NCBI GenBank assembly: GCA_002077045.2
Contig: KZ111151.1
Coordinates: forward strand, 1-64,000
Direction: 5' to 3'
Source of the DNA: Rachicladosporium sp. CCFEE 5018
Taxonomy: Eukaryota; Ascomycota; Dothideomycetes; Cladosporiales; Cladosporiaceae
DNA: 64,000 nt
Shown: piece after piece, positions 8,838 through 19,736 of the stretch
Layout: each line of letters begins with the position of its first letter
Numbering within the stretch: position 1 is the stretch's first letter
Position numbers and translations under genes: made by a program
The notes under the pieces: model-generated
Databases searched by the model: none
What the model saw: only the letters and a program-made list of their open reading frames with translations
Told to the model about the DNA's origin: nothing

Positions 8838-11520
8838 TTAGTCCACCGCGAATGCTCTCTCCCGCTCCAATCCATCGCGATCATCGGCCTTCTGCTGATT
8901 TCGGTAATGGTCCAAAACTACGTCCCTCATCAGCTTCCGCGGCGCTCGCCGTCCCGTGAACAGCTCGAATTGTGCAAACGCCTGCTCTGGCAAGTGATCG
9001 AAGCCATCCATCAGTATCCAACCTCGCTTGGCCTCAGCCCGCATCTGCAGCACGAAAGGTGTGACCATGGGGTTGTAGGACAGTTCGACCGCAACACCGC
9101 CTGTCGGATTTTGTAGCCAGCTAGACGGGACTGTGAAGTTCGAGGGTGCTGAGCCATCTGGTTTTTGTGAGGGAATCGTGCAGACTACCATGGTAGGTAG
9201 GCTGAAGCCTTCAGGCCATGAGTCGGTGAAGCTCTCGATGACTCGGACGCGTGCTTTGGTGCCGTCATTGCCAATCGCGTGCTTGATGACCACCGAGTCT
9301 ATGAGCTTATTATAATGGTCTGCAAGTGCGTGGGCTGTGGACAATGTTCTGTTCGCCACGAAGACGTGCATCACACCGAGGCTCAGCAGAGCGTATACAG
9401 CAGCGCGGGCTTGACCCCCGGCGCCACAGACGATGCCTGTGCTGGTCGAGCGGACTGTGTTAGCGGGCGATAGTCCACGACGGACACATGCTCGAAGACC
9501 TATCCAGTCTGCCCCTATGTCAGTGGGAGTATGTCGTCGATGTTAGAACTTGGTTCATACCTGTGTTGTCACCCCATAGTGCTTTCACGGGACCGCTCCT
9601 ATTACGTATTGACAGAATCTTGAGCTCATCCGGCACACTGCCGTCATCGAGCATCTCGCGGATCGGTATCACCGAGTTAACCGCACCGATTGCCTCCGCA
9701 TGTGCACTCAGGACCGTCATCATAGATACGACTTTAGTCTTGTATGGTTGCACTACTGCGCAGCCTCCGAAAGTGTGCTTGTACATCATCGATTGAAGTT
9801 CGTCCATGCCAGCAGAAGAGATTGTGGTAAAGTGATGTGCCATACCACATGCGGCGTATGCTGCATTGTGCATCGCTGGAGACAATGACCAACTCACGTC
9901 CAGACCATAGATGAAGAAATGCATCGGCTCGTGTTTGAAGATTGCGAAGAGAGCATGGGTCAGTTGCTTTGCCGTCACGAGTGGCTGATCGGTGTCATGT
10001 TCAAGTTCCGAGAGCGGTCCTTCCGGGCGAGTGGGTGTCAGCACATAGTTGAAGCACAACGAAGTGCGTCCAACGATGCCAGTATTGTAGCATGTCAGTC
10101 TAGGTACACTAGAATTCTCTCGAATCCTCCGCTTGAAGGCTTTGACTTCGAAGTTGTCATTTTCGATAGTCGTGGTCATGGTCAATTTAGCTACATCGCA
10201 TCCGAGCCGCTGCATATTGTGGTAAACGTATACACATTCAGAGTCGTTCCAGCCATGGCCAGGTCGCTTCGCAAAATGCTTCGATCCAATGATCCTGGTG
10301 TAGCCTTTGCAGCTAGTCACCTGCTCGATCATCACGTCACCCAAGCATAGATCGACAGTGCAGAACTCAGGAGCGAGGCGGAGGAAGACATTGATGAGCT
10401 CAGCTCGCTGTGCCCTTGCTGATGTCGAGTGTCTGGTAGATTCACCGAGCGTAAGGATGATGGGAAGTATGCTTGCCCGCCTAACAATGCCGAAGGCTTT
10501 CGCAACCAAGTTATAGTCAGTCTTCCCACTTGAATCAGCCTCATCGAAGTCGATCGGGACGATCAGTTCCACCGCGTCTGCCCCTGTCTGCACTTCTTCG
10601 AGATCCAGATCGCCGTTGATCACAGCCTCAAATCTCACCACGACAGAGTAGGTGTACGTCCTTTGCTCCACAGGAATCTGAGAGAGCGGGTACGCCGACT
10701 GATGTGATGGCCCTCGATCGTGGTCTCCGATGATGTTCCGTAAGAGTCTCAAGAAGTCGCGCTCTGCTCGCTTCAACGTTAAGAACGATCCGTTCGCTGA
10801 CCGCGCTTCTGACCACTCGTGCTCGTCGGCGCGACCGAGATCGAGCGTCGAGGAATCATCCACCGCAGAGCGGTTGAAGAAGTCAAAGTTCGAACATGCA
10901 CGTATGACAGGACCACTCATTCGCAGCAATTGCCTCACTCGGTCTTCTGTCCATACTTTGAGATGATCAGAGACTCCTTTCACGTCTCTCATGACATGTA
11001 CTACAGGGTGAGTCGCGGCGTAGCGTCTTAGTCGTCCCGCACCTTCGTGCTCCAGATCCGCGAAGCTGAGGACAATCACTGCATCTTTGTTGTGCTGCTG
11101 GAGCATCTGCTCGAGGACCTCATCATGACGCTTCCGGTACTCCACGGCACCATGGAGTTTGCGGTAGGCATTCGCAGTTTGGCCTGTAGTATCGTAAAAG
11201 ACGCGCTCGGACTCTACCAGGCGGCGGTGGTAGGCGTTCGCCGCTAAGACGCCCAAGGAACTCTTGCCCACCCCCTTTACACCGATCAACACGACCGATG
11301 CATCAGACTCGAATGCTGATGGTCGGAAGGACGCCTCGACGGCACTTGGCAAGAGAACAGCGCGGTCAGGCGTGTCTCTGGCCAGATCGCGGTGTGGCGT
11401 GTGGCCCCGAGAAGACGCAACGCCGGAAGTAGATGTGGTCGACGGAGTTGAGAGCAGGAGGGTTCCGACATCTCGCATCTGATGGAAAGAGCGCTTTTGG
11501 CCAGTGTAAGTCGCAGCCAT
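8838..11520 (-). CDS. qutR: Quinate pathway repressor QutR (qa-1S type)
   Basis: Two exons, 11520-9561 and 9508-8838, with a 52-nt intron (donor GTATGA, acceptor GGCAG); 876 aa, against 929 aa in Aspergillus. The domain order is that of the three C-terminal AROM domains: a shikimate-kinase-like domain with Walker A GVKGVGKSS (residues 80-88), a type I dehydroquinase-like domain (about 290-530), and a shikimate-dehydrogenase-like domain with SWSLSPAMHNAAY and, across the splice, GDNTDWIGL and CGAGGQARAAVYALL. In known fungi QutR lacks the pathway enzyme activities, senses pathway metabolites and blocks the activator QutA. It is divergent from qutA with 462 bp between starts, the usual repressor/activator arrangement. 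The dehydroquinase-like part keeps GSKHF and VAKLT, which resemble the catalytic His and Lys blocks of the true enzyme; whether they are functional is unknown. Confidence 0.93.
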
Positions 11521-11982
11521 GGCTTCACGCTGGAGGCTCCGGCTGCTCGCGAGCGTATCGAGTTACTCCTTTGTTGGAAGGGCAGCATCGGTCACGTGGT
11601 CTGTCGGGAAAGGTATCAGCAGCGGAAGAAAGTCACATCTTGACATGTACCAACCGCGAGTGACAAAAGAAGCAGATCAGCGAAGCCCTCATTTGTCTCT
11701 CACAGACACCACTGCGTGATATCTGCCGCTGGGACTCAACACATACGACCGCTACCGGATTGCACGATTCAGCGAGTTATACTGCGTAGTTAAAAATCAA
11801 CAATAGCTTGAGAGTAGCAACGGACCAGCAACTACTAGAGGAGGTCCGCTTCTTTTGTCACTCGCATGCTAGCGCGTGCCGCCGGCAAAGTTTTGACACG
11901 ACCATTAGCTTCCCCGCAAGAACATCGGCAGAGACATCATCATTCACAACTCCTCGTCGTTGATGGACGCTCTCAGTGGCAG
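11521..11982. other. Divergent qutR/qutA promoter region
   Basis: 462 bp between the two regulator starts. I see no full match to the published fungal QA-1F/QutA site (GGRTAARYRYTTATCC) and no clear TATA box. An in-frame upstream ATG for qutA lies at 11866. Confidence 0.55.
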
Positions 11983-14314
11983 ATGGAGCAGAATGCCGTG
12001 GATGCGTCCGGCTCTGCTGACAAGAGGAAACGCGCAGTCTCTTCCGGTGCTGCCACGGATGCCCAAGCGAAGCGCTCGCGAGTCTCGCGGGCCTGTGACC
12101 AGTGCAGGGCTTCGAGAGAGAAGTGTGTGGGTGGGACTGGTGGCTCCTCTTGCCAGACGTGCGAGGCACAGAATCGACAATGCACGTACGACGAGCCGCC
12201 GAAAAAACGCGGCATTCAACCCAACTACATTCGCACATTGGAATTAGCACTCGCATGGGTCATTCAGTACGCCCCAGCAGCTCAAGTGGCACTGTCACAG
12301 GCCCTGCCTTTAGTCGACAGTACTGCGCATAAGCTCATCAGCGGCAAGGACGCGTCTGGTGCTGAATCATTGCATCAGTCATGGCGCGATGGGCTACTAT
12401 GCAAACAGATCGACCAACTGTTGTCGGGATCCGTCGTTGAAAATGCTTTGGAAGCCCATGTACCACCGATTACCAGCCGGAAACCTTCGCACTTTGGTAA
12501 GTTGTCTACGCCAATGCAATGTGTGGCACCAAGCTGCCAGGTTCCTAGCATTCCAAGCATCCCATTTCGTACTGCTCTCTGCTCAGACTATGCATCTTTC
12601 AAGCCGCGATACACTGAGCCACAGCATTGAGATCTCCACCGCACTCGTGAGAGACTTCTTGTGTGGAACATGTCCACAGAGATCAAGCGCACTCCTTCTC
12701 ATGTAAATCTCAGATCGCAATCGCTGACATGACGTGATGACAGGCGTGGTAGCGATCTTGGACTCGCCAGAGGTTTCATACCCTCGAGAAGTCGACGGCA
12801 GCACCAGCAGCAATGACAGGAGATATCACAATGACGCTACTGACAGGACTGAGCCTGCTATCTCTAGACATGCAGCTCTACCGGCCGACTTTCACGATCG
12901 AGATGCCCTGCTCAGGGTCCAGTCTCCGCGGCCTTCAGTAGAGATCAACCCTCCAATCCAGCTGAAACTGCCATTGAACTCTTGGAACCTCCTCGATTAC
13001 TTCTTCGCGTTCACGCAATCCTGGCTCCCTATCACAGAGAAGCACAGTGTGCTGCGAACGACATACAGCTACCCCGGGGAGGGTTTGTCCTTGGACAAGG
13101 CAACCGGTGGCGCCCATGCGGAGTTATGGAGCATGCTCGCTCTGGCAGCATATCAGGTCTCTCGTATCGCTCCACTTGACGAAGACTACCGACACCTGAG
13201 TGAGACGGCTCGACAATTGATCCCCCGGAGCGCCAGTGCAAGTGTCAATGGTGCAGTCGTCGCTAGTAAAGATGCCGTTGGACAAGGTGTCACCAGTGGT
13301 GGAGTCAAAGGCACAGGTATCAGTCATGATGCTTTCGAGAGTGGACACGTGCGAGCATTGCTAATCCTAGCATTACTGGACGCTACTCAAGAATCGTGGT
13401 CCTCTGCGTGGCTCAACGTTGGCATTGCCACTCGCCTACTTTTACTTGACGACACGGACACAAAGAGTGCTCGCCGGCTGGACAGCCGGACGCTACTGTT
13501 CGCTGCCTTCGTCATCGACAGTACCATTTCGAGCCAGCTCGGTCTGCGGCCACACATACGAAGCAGTGACTTACATGAGATCGACGCACTAGCAGAGGAC
13601 GGCATGGAAGAGTGGGCACCGTGGGCCGACCCAATCGCACCCGACACTGCGAGTAAGGCGCCGTCGAAAGCGTGGAGTACGCTCAACGCTATTACGAACG
13701 AGCTTCGCAGCGCGGAGAACAGTGAGAGCCCAACCTCTGCTACCTTTTTACACCGGCCGCTTACAGTACGAGCTTTACTGGTGAACGCATGCAACAAGGA
13801 AGGGCGTGTTCAGCCAGCGAAGCTTGTGGCAACTCTCCAAGCTGCCCAGATGTCATCGTCGGCCTTCCCAATCCTAGCGCCTACAGGTGGCACTTCAATC
13901 GAGCCCCAAGATGTCAACAATCCGCATGTCAGTCACCAAAATGTCTCCCTGTCCACAGCGCCGACCAAAGATCTGCATTCGAACGGCTTCATGACGATCC
14001 CGAGTGGGCCTGGCGACTTCGCATATATGGACAACACTCAAAACAACAGCATGTCCGCGCCTAGTGACACCTCCCTCTGGCCCATGTATGATCTCAATGA
14101 TATTGCAAGCGGCCATGATATCTTCGAAGAACTTGCAATGCTCGATCCAGTCGAACCTCTGACGCAGCAACCGCAATTCATGCAAAATCTCGGCTTCAAC
14201 AATCCAGATTTGGATTTGGCCGAGTTCTTTGGTGCGGACTATCAAGCTACGAACTCACTACTTACCTATATACAACCCACGCACTCAAATAAGCCCGGTG
14301 GAGAGTTCGGCTGA
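11983..14314 (+). CDS. qutA: Quinate pathway activator QutA (qa-1F type), Zn2Cys6 transcription factor
   Basis: Exon 1 is 11983-12496 and the last exon 12744-14314. Joining them directly is in phase (G|GC) and gives 694 aa, but the 247-nt intervening sequence (donor GTAAGT, acceptor GATGACAG) is long for this genome and may hide a small exon starting at 12549. The ATG at 11983 (MEQNAVDASG) is preferred; an in-frame ATG at 11866 would add 39 residues. The zinc cluster is C38-x2-C41-x6-C48-x8-C57-x2-C60-x6-C67, preceded by a basic RSRVSRAC, and followed by KKRGIQPNYIRTLELALAW, the QutA/QA-1F hallmark. The fungal transcription factor middle region shows LLDYFFAFTQSWLPITEKH and AELWSMLALAAYQ. QutA switches on the catabolic genes in the presence of quinate unless held by QutR. 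The acidic end (DLDLAEFFGAD) could be the activation region. Confidence 0.88.
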
Positions 14315-14757
14315 GCTACATGCTCCGCTGCAAAAACACACCTACGTTACTTCAAGGCACAGTCTGAACACCAGAACTGGACGTTACCTACCGGTATCAG
14401 TGGGTGATCTGTCTATGCGCCCGGCTTTTGGAGACCCTTCTGTCCTCCGCAGCGCCTTTTCGGTCCACTAGATGGTCGCAGCGATCCTATAGCGGTAGGA
14501 GCCAGATCGCATCACAAGCGGGGAGTGAGTTACCGAGCAGCAGGCAGGTGCGGTGCATCTGACAACCTGAGATGCTCTAGACTCGCTCGGTCTCGATGTA
14601 GTCGTCAGAAGTATAGAAGAGGACGAGTGAAAGTCAATCATGCTTATGAATTGTAAGCCATTGTCATGTCTATTGGTCTATCTGTCTAGCTATTTGGTAT
14701 CAATGCAGTCGCTAAAGTCGCAGCAGTATATAAAAACACAAGACACTCTGAGTGCCG
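14315..14757. other. Convergent 3' region between qutA and qutC
   Basis: 443 bp holding the two terminators. AT-rich runs such as TATATAAAAAC near 14727 could serve in 3'-end formation. No gene seen; the missing dehydroquinase gene is not here. Confidence 0.55.
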
Positions 14758-15819
14758 TCACAGCCGCGCTGTCGGTTCTCGAGCCACGCTCTGGACACTG
14801 GACTGCCGCCGATGAGTCTTGAGCCCGAAGTCTCTCTCGATCTTCTTCCATGACTCTCCTGCCCTCCGAGCATGCTCCTCCGGTACGCTTGAATCAGCCT
14901 CAGTCAGACTCCGATTGAACAGCTCCGCTGATATGCGGCCCCGGTACCCAAGGTCCACCAGTATCGCTTTCAGTATCTGCTTGACCGGGAGATATGCGCC
15001 GCGATCGCTCTCGCCGTAGAAGAGCCGGCAATTCCTCGACCAACTCATACGTGCGGGTTGTGCGGCATCGTGGTAGGCGTGACCTTCGACCAATGGCTCC
15101 TCGAGGTACTCGGCGTCAACGACTTGAACGAACGCAATCTTGCGTACGTCCACTATCTTGACAAGTCGCTGCAAAGACGCTGTCATGTCGGCTTCAGCAT
15201 TCGGATTCTTCCGTGTCGACGCCGCCGGGTCTGCATAGACTCTGGCGGCCATGTTGAATGTGTCGAGACAGAGCTTGAAATTTGGTCGATCGACGCGCCT
15301 AACGATCTCCCACGAGCGCTCCCAAGTGTCCGAGTAGATGCCCCACGCCAGACTCTCATATCCGAAGTGGATGCCCTCCGCAGCACCAAGGTCTGCTACT
15401 TCCTGCATATCCGAGACGATCAAGTTCAGGTCGCCGCTCGCTTCGTCCGTCCCGAGGAATGAGGAAGGGATGGCAATGGTATCAGTGCCCAAGATATGTG
15501 CCATCTGCATCCACAGCTTCAGCTCTTGGATTCTCTTCGCATGCCGTTGTCGGTCTCGCAGACCCTCGTAGTGCATGAAAGGCTGTATGTTGATGATGGC
15601 GATGCCACGTTCATCGCAGAGCGAGCGGACTATGTGAGCTGTAGCGAGATGGTTGGCGGAGGTTGCACCGCCCGGAAGGGACTTTGCGATGTAGAGGAGG
15701 TCCTCATAGAAGAGCTCGATGTCGAAGCCATACTTTGCAGCAGCGTCGAGCTTTTCGGGGAGGTTGTGGACCCAGGCGCGACCGAGACTGTGAGAGCAGA
15801 TCGCTGGGCGGGAAGGCAT
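14758..15819 (-). CDS. qutC: 3-dehydroshikimate dehydratase (QutC / qa-4)
   Basis: 353 aa, intronless, ATG at 15819 (MPSRPAICSHSLGRAW). The protein is a single xylose-isomerase-like TIM barrel, close in length to qa-4 (359 aa). Recognisable blocks are YGFDIELFYEDLLYIA, a barrel strand IINIQPFMHYEGL, IHFGYESLAWG, FKLCLDTFNMAARVYADP and IAFVQVVDAEYLEEP. It has no fused C-terminal dioxygenase-like domain as seen in some bacterial enzymes. The reaction converts 3-dehydroshikimate to protocatechuate, the committed step that draws the pathway away from aromatic amino acid synthesis; the product feeds the beta-ketoadipate route. It is convergent with qutA and divergent from the Gfo/Idh-type gene, so expression under QutA is likely but not shown. 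Confidence 0.93.
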   Translation of the reverse strand: MPSRPAICSHSLGRAWVHNLPEKLDAAAKYGFDIELFYEDLLYIAKSLPGGATSANHLATAHIVRSLCDERGIAIINIQPFMHYEGLRDRQRHAKRIQELKLWMQMAHILGTDTIAIPSSFLGTDEASGDLNLIVSDMQEVADLGAAEGIHFGYESLAWGIYSDTWERSWEIVRRVDRPNFKLCLDTFNMAARVYADPAASTRKNPNAEADMTASLQRLVKIVDVRKIAFVQVVDAEYLEEPLVEGHAYHDAAQPARMSWSRNCRLFYGESDRGAYLPVKQILKAILVDLGYRGRISAELFNRSLTEADSSVPEEHARRAGESWKKIERDFGLKTHRRQSSVQSVAREPTARL

Positions 15820-16537
15820 AGCTGCTGGTGTCGTGGTGGTGATTGGGATTGGTCAGATAATGCTGAAGTGGTGTTCGAGTGCTTCGAGTTACAAAGCAGC
15901 CCCGATAGATGAGTTTTATGTTCGACCGCAACGATTGAGTGTGTTGCGTTGTATGCCTGTTCAGCAAACAGGGTGCGCTGTCAACCACTTGTGAATCAGG
16001 GGGTTTACTTTAGTGATACGAGCAAACAGACTTGTGAAACTGATGGAGACAAAGTCAAGAATGTACCTTAACCTTCTCATCCAAAGAATGTACCCAAGGC
16101 TCTCGAGTCGGTCATAGCTGAGATACTGATATCCACTTCTGTAAGTCCGTGACAGGATTCCATCCGGAAGTGGACGCAGTCATCTCGCGAGTGCAAGTAC
16201 GAGCGCGTTATCGTGAGGTTGCACCTGCTTGGAGTTTATCCCAGCGCTCGGACTCTAAGGAAAGGAGGTGTCTTCATCCGTGCGCCGTGCCTACTCTTCC
16301 ACCAGAGGCGCTGGGTACAACCGTACATAGTCAGCGTTGTTGAAGGCGTCATCTCCGCCGTGTCCTCTCTGTTGGCGCGATGAGCGATCATGGCGGACCT
16401 TGGGGAGATGTCTTGCCCGGGTCGAGAGCCACTTGCAGATCCAAATTGCCCGGGGTTCTGGAAGCTGCGTTGAGCATGGGCGGATATGTTGCAGGTGATC
16501 CCGAAATCGCGCAGACTCATTCGGCTTCTCTGTGATC
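15820..16537. other. Divergent promoter region, qutC and oxidoreductase
   Basis: 718 bp. The only motif of note is a near match to the QutA half-site at 16232-16241. No other gene recognised. Confidence 0.5.
16232..16241 (+). promoter_or_regulatory. Possible QutA/QA-1F half-site
   Basis: GAGTTTATCC fits 9 of 10 positions of the right half (RYRYTTATCC) of the published fungal QA-1F consensus. It is 297 bp upstream of the oxidoreductase ATG. The left half is not conserved, so this is weak evidence. Confidence 0.25.
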
Positions 16538-17611
16538 ATGAGCCACTCTACCGTCAGAATTGCCATCATCGGTGTTGGCGTCATCGGCCCGCGACACTTG
16601 CAGAGTGTGCTTGCTTGTGATGGAGCATCGCTAGCGGCTATGGTAGGGCCTGGGGACTCTGCACGTGTGACGAGTGAATTGCATGGTGTACCCTCGTACC
16701 ACACGGTCGAAGAATTGCTGGAGTCCTCGACCGCCCTTGACGCAGCCATCGTGTGCACACCCAATAGCACGCATGTCTCTATCAGTAAGCTACTGCTCGC
16801 CGCCGACATCCATGTGCTGGTCGAAAAACCGATAGCATTAGAAATCGAGTCTGGCCAAGATCTCGTGGTGGCAGTCGCTAGATCGGGAGCTCAGTTGTTG
16901 GTGGGCCACCATCGACGCTTCAACGCGCAGGTGACTGCTGCCAAACAAGCAGTCGACAATGGTACCATTGGAAGGCCAATCGCTGTTTCGGGACTATGGA
17001 TGCTCTACAAACCTGCAGCGTACTACGAGGGCCTGGGAGCCTGGCGAGCAGCCTCGGAAGGCGGAGTGATCCTCATCAATATGGTCCACGAAATCGACAC
17101 CCTCCAATACTTGCTCGGACCGATGACCCGCGTGCACGCGGAGCAGACCGCAGCCCAACGGCAACATGAAGCCGAGGAAGGCGCTGCTGTCATATTCAAG
17201 TTTGCGTCGGGTGTAGTTGGCACCTTCATGGTCTGCGACGCGGCGCCGTCTCCACACAGCTTTGAGGCCGGCACCGGTGAGAACCCGATCGTTCCGCGAT
17301 CTGGCAAGGATTTCTGTCGCATCTTTGGCTCCGATGGTGTCGTCAGCATGGGCGACATGACCATCAACAGGCATCGGTCGATCGACGAGAAGAGCTGGTC
17401 AAATGATCTGGAGACCGTGTCAATCGATGTGAGGGACTGTGTGCCGTTCGACGAGCAGATCGCGCACTTCGTCCGAGTCATAAAAGGTGAGGAGAAGCCA
17501 ATGTGCACCGCCGAAGACGGTTTGGGTGCAGTGAAGGTAGTGGAAGCCATCAAGAAAGCTATGCGTACTGGTAAAGCGGTTGACATTGATACGGCACAGC
17601 CAAAGCTGTAA
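16538..17611 (+). CDS. Gfo/Idh/MocA-family NAD(P)-dependent oxidoreductase inside the quinate cluster
   Basis: 357 aa, intronless. The first ATG is 16538 (MSHSTVRIAIIG); the frame only extends two codons further up to a GTG. The N-terminal Rossmann fold has IAIIGVGVIG, then IVCTPNSTHV and the family EKP motif (VLVEKPIAL), followed by GHHRRFN. The C-terminal half is the Gfo/Idh alpha/beta domain (GGVILINMVHEIDTLQYLLG). Members oxidise or reduce sugars, inositols and related polyols; the substrate here cannot be read from sequence. Its position between qutC and qutB, with no foreign gene between, suggests a role with quinate, shikimate or a related cyclitol carboxylate. It is not one of the classical qut/qa genes. 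The function is inferred from location only. Confidence 0.85.
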   Translation: MSHSTVRIAIIGVGVIGPRHLQSVLACDGASLAAMVGPGDSARVTSELHGVPSYHTVEELLESSTALDAAIVCTPNSTHVSISKLLLAADIHVLVEKPIALEIESGQDLVVAVARSGAQLLVGHHRRFNAQVTAAKQAVDNGTIGRPIAVSGLWMLYKPAAYYEGLGAWRAASEGGVILINMVHEIDTLQYLLGPMTRVHAEQTAAQRQHEAEEGAAVIFKFASGVVGTFMVCDAAPSPHSFEAGTGENPIVPRSGKDFCRIFGSDGVVSMGDMTINRHRSIDEKSWSNDLETVSIDVRDCVPFDEQIAHFVRVIKGEEKPMCTAEDGLGAVKVVEAIKKAMRTGKAVDIDTAQPKL

Positions 17612-18036
17612 GTGTCTCTTCCCGTTCGAAGAGCAATGGAACGGACTTGGTCAGTCGTATATTCGGAATTTGAGGAATACAATGCCGCTCTGTCCAGAGT
17701 CCGAAGTTCTCTACGCCGCTGTTGATGCGTCGGTAGTATGACTCTCAATCCCACGGCTAAGTGAAGGGATGCCTGACTGGTATACTGGCCTCGACTGGTC
17801 TCCCTCTACGTTTCTGCAAACAAAGGCCACGTTATCTTGGTGTCTGAAATCGAGTGCACGAAGAAGGAGTGCGGGTTCTTGAGAGCTGGAGACGTTGGTA
17901 AGGCGGAAGTAAGGGTGAGATTCAAGTACACACATAAGGTTGATTAAGGTTCTTCCAACAGCACCTTCCGTTCACCGCAAGATCCTAGGCACATAGTCAT
18001 ACATTCTCCGTCTCGTCCCATCACATTGCTAAAGCT
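17612..18036. other. Convergent 3' region, oxidoreductase and qutB
   Basis: 425 bp with no recognisable gene; must contain both terminators. Confidence 0.55.
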
Positions 18037-19125
18037 TCATGCCACACCATCACGGAGCGCTGCTGCAATGGCATCCTTAGTTGCAGCTATCGGCATCTCC
18101 TTCACTTCTCTACCAGTCCAGTACTTGACCTGCTCGAAGCCCTGATACAACTGACGGAGACGTTAGCACGGCTCCCACTCAGTGGATAATCAGTCCACTC
18201 ACCATAGCCTCAGTCCCCAAGATCACTTGCCAGCCAGCTCTTTGCGCCAAATCGCCGATTTCTGTGTAAACGGTCGGGTGGTAGCACATCTCCAATATAG
18301 CACCCTTGTGCGGCTTCGCTAGAAGGACCTCGATCACCTTCCGCGCCTCGACCTCAGCAGACGTCACAGGCGGAAAGTTCGGTACACACGAAACGATAGC
18401 TCCAGGACCCTCCAGTCCTTCGGCCTCCGCAGCAGTGAGCACATGCCGCAGACCGGACCCGTACCCCTGTGCCGTACACCAGGCGACCACTGCAGCGACC
18501 TCGGTAGGATCTCGATTCACGAGATAGACTATCTTACATTCCAGCTTGACTAAGGCGTACACAGCTGAGCGTGCAGCTCCTCCACCTCCAATTACGAGCC
18601 CTGGTCGACCATGATAGGCTCGCTCGGGATCGGCAACATTCTGCAGGAACGACTCTCGTACGCCGATGGTGTCGGTATTGGTCCCGATGAGCTTGCCGTC
18701 TCGCTTGACGATTGTGTTGCAAGCGCCAACTGCTTGGCCCTCGTCGGTAAGCTCATCCAGGTAGGGTATGATCGCAACTTTGTGTGGCATGGTCACACCA
18801 GAGCCTGTAGATCAGTCAGTGACGCTTTCGTGATGAACACCCGGGCCCATCCTTGATATTCCTTATTGCTACTCGGGCGATCGCAACAGACTCTGAGGAC
18901 TGACCTACCACGGCATTTGGAGTGTCGTACGAGATCCAGAAACCCAGGGATATCGGTGCTAGACAGCGGAAAGTATGTCCAGTTCAGATTCAGGGCAGTA
19001 TAGATAGTGGTGTGCAACAACGGACTCAGTGAATGTGCAATTGGATAGCCGAACAGGCCAGTGAACCCATCGAGGGTGTCGACTGGTGGAATTGGGCATT
19101 TGATTACATCCATTTCCTCTGACAT
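18037..19125 (-). CDS. qutB: Quinate/shikimate 5-dehydrogenase (QutB / qa-3)
   Basis: Three exons, 19125-18909, 18804-18203 and 18150-18037, encoding 310 aa (A. nidulans QutB is about 329). Introns are 104 nt (donor GTAGGT, acceptor CTACAG) and 52 nt (donor GTGAGT, GTGCTAAC branch, acceptor CGTCAG), and the phases fit. The N-terminal substrate domain shows FGYPIAHSLSPLLH; across the first splice comes GSGVTMPHKVA with the catalytic Lys, then the GACNTIV block and GTNTDTIGV. The NAD-binding domain has VIGGGGAARSAVYAL and VNRDP. The end reads YQGFEQVKYWTGREV. The enzyme oxidises quinate to 3-dehydroquinate and shikimate to dehydroshikimate. It is divergent from the permease qutD with 611 bp between starts, a shared promoter typical of the cluster. 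Confidence 0.93.
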
Positions 19126-19736
19126 ATTATCCCTCGTTGATTCGCTTCCTTCGTCTGATCCTTGGGCGCCCCTCTTCGCTTGGCCTACTTGACTTGCACT
19201 GGATCCAGGTGGCTACAGATGAGAAACGATGTTTCCTTGAGATCCGTTACCAGTCGAGTGCATGATTGCATTGCTGACCATTGTGCTCGTCAACACGTTT
19301 ATCCCACCTCCATGAACTTACTACAAAGTACTTGCGGCTCCACGCGTTGCACACGAAAGTCTGGAGGCAATGGGCGACATTTCCACCGTGGATGAAGGAT
19401 CTCCCGAAGCCCTAAGGTCATTTTCAGGTGGTCAAAGCTGATTTAAAGTGCCGAAACCAGTTCTTCGACCGAAGTTCAGCCCTTCTCCACAACAGCAAAC
19501 CGGCCCTATGCATGGCGAGACCTCGTTGCTGGAGAAGTCTCTTCCCATTCACGCGGAACACCAGAGTCTAATGAGTCTCGAGCAGCGATAGACTTGTCGT
19601 AAGCGGCTTCCCCATACTCGTACCCCATGGAGTCGATCTTTGTTATATTGTCATAGCTACCCTGCCGCCAACCGTCTTGCCTTTCATCTTCTATCAACTT
19701 CCTATTCGATCAACTTCGAAAGACCAGACAGCCATC
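19126..19736. other. Divergent qutB/qutD promoter region
   Basis: 611 bp without coding potential. It holds one QA-1F-like half-site at 19295-19304 and a second TTATCC at about 19126-19131, just upstream of qutB. Confidence 0.5.
19289..19304 (+). promoter_or_regulatory. Possible QutA/QA-1F binding site between qutB and qutD
   Basis: The right half ACGTTTATCC (19295-19304) is a perfect match to RYRYTTATCC of the published fungal QA-1F consensus GGRTAARYRYTTATCC. The left half matches at few positions. Location between divergent structural genes fits activator control. Sequence match only. Confidence 0.3.
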
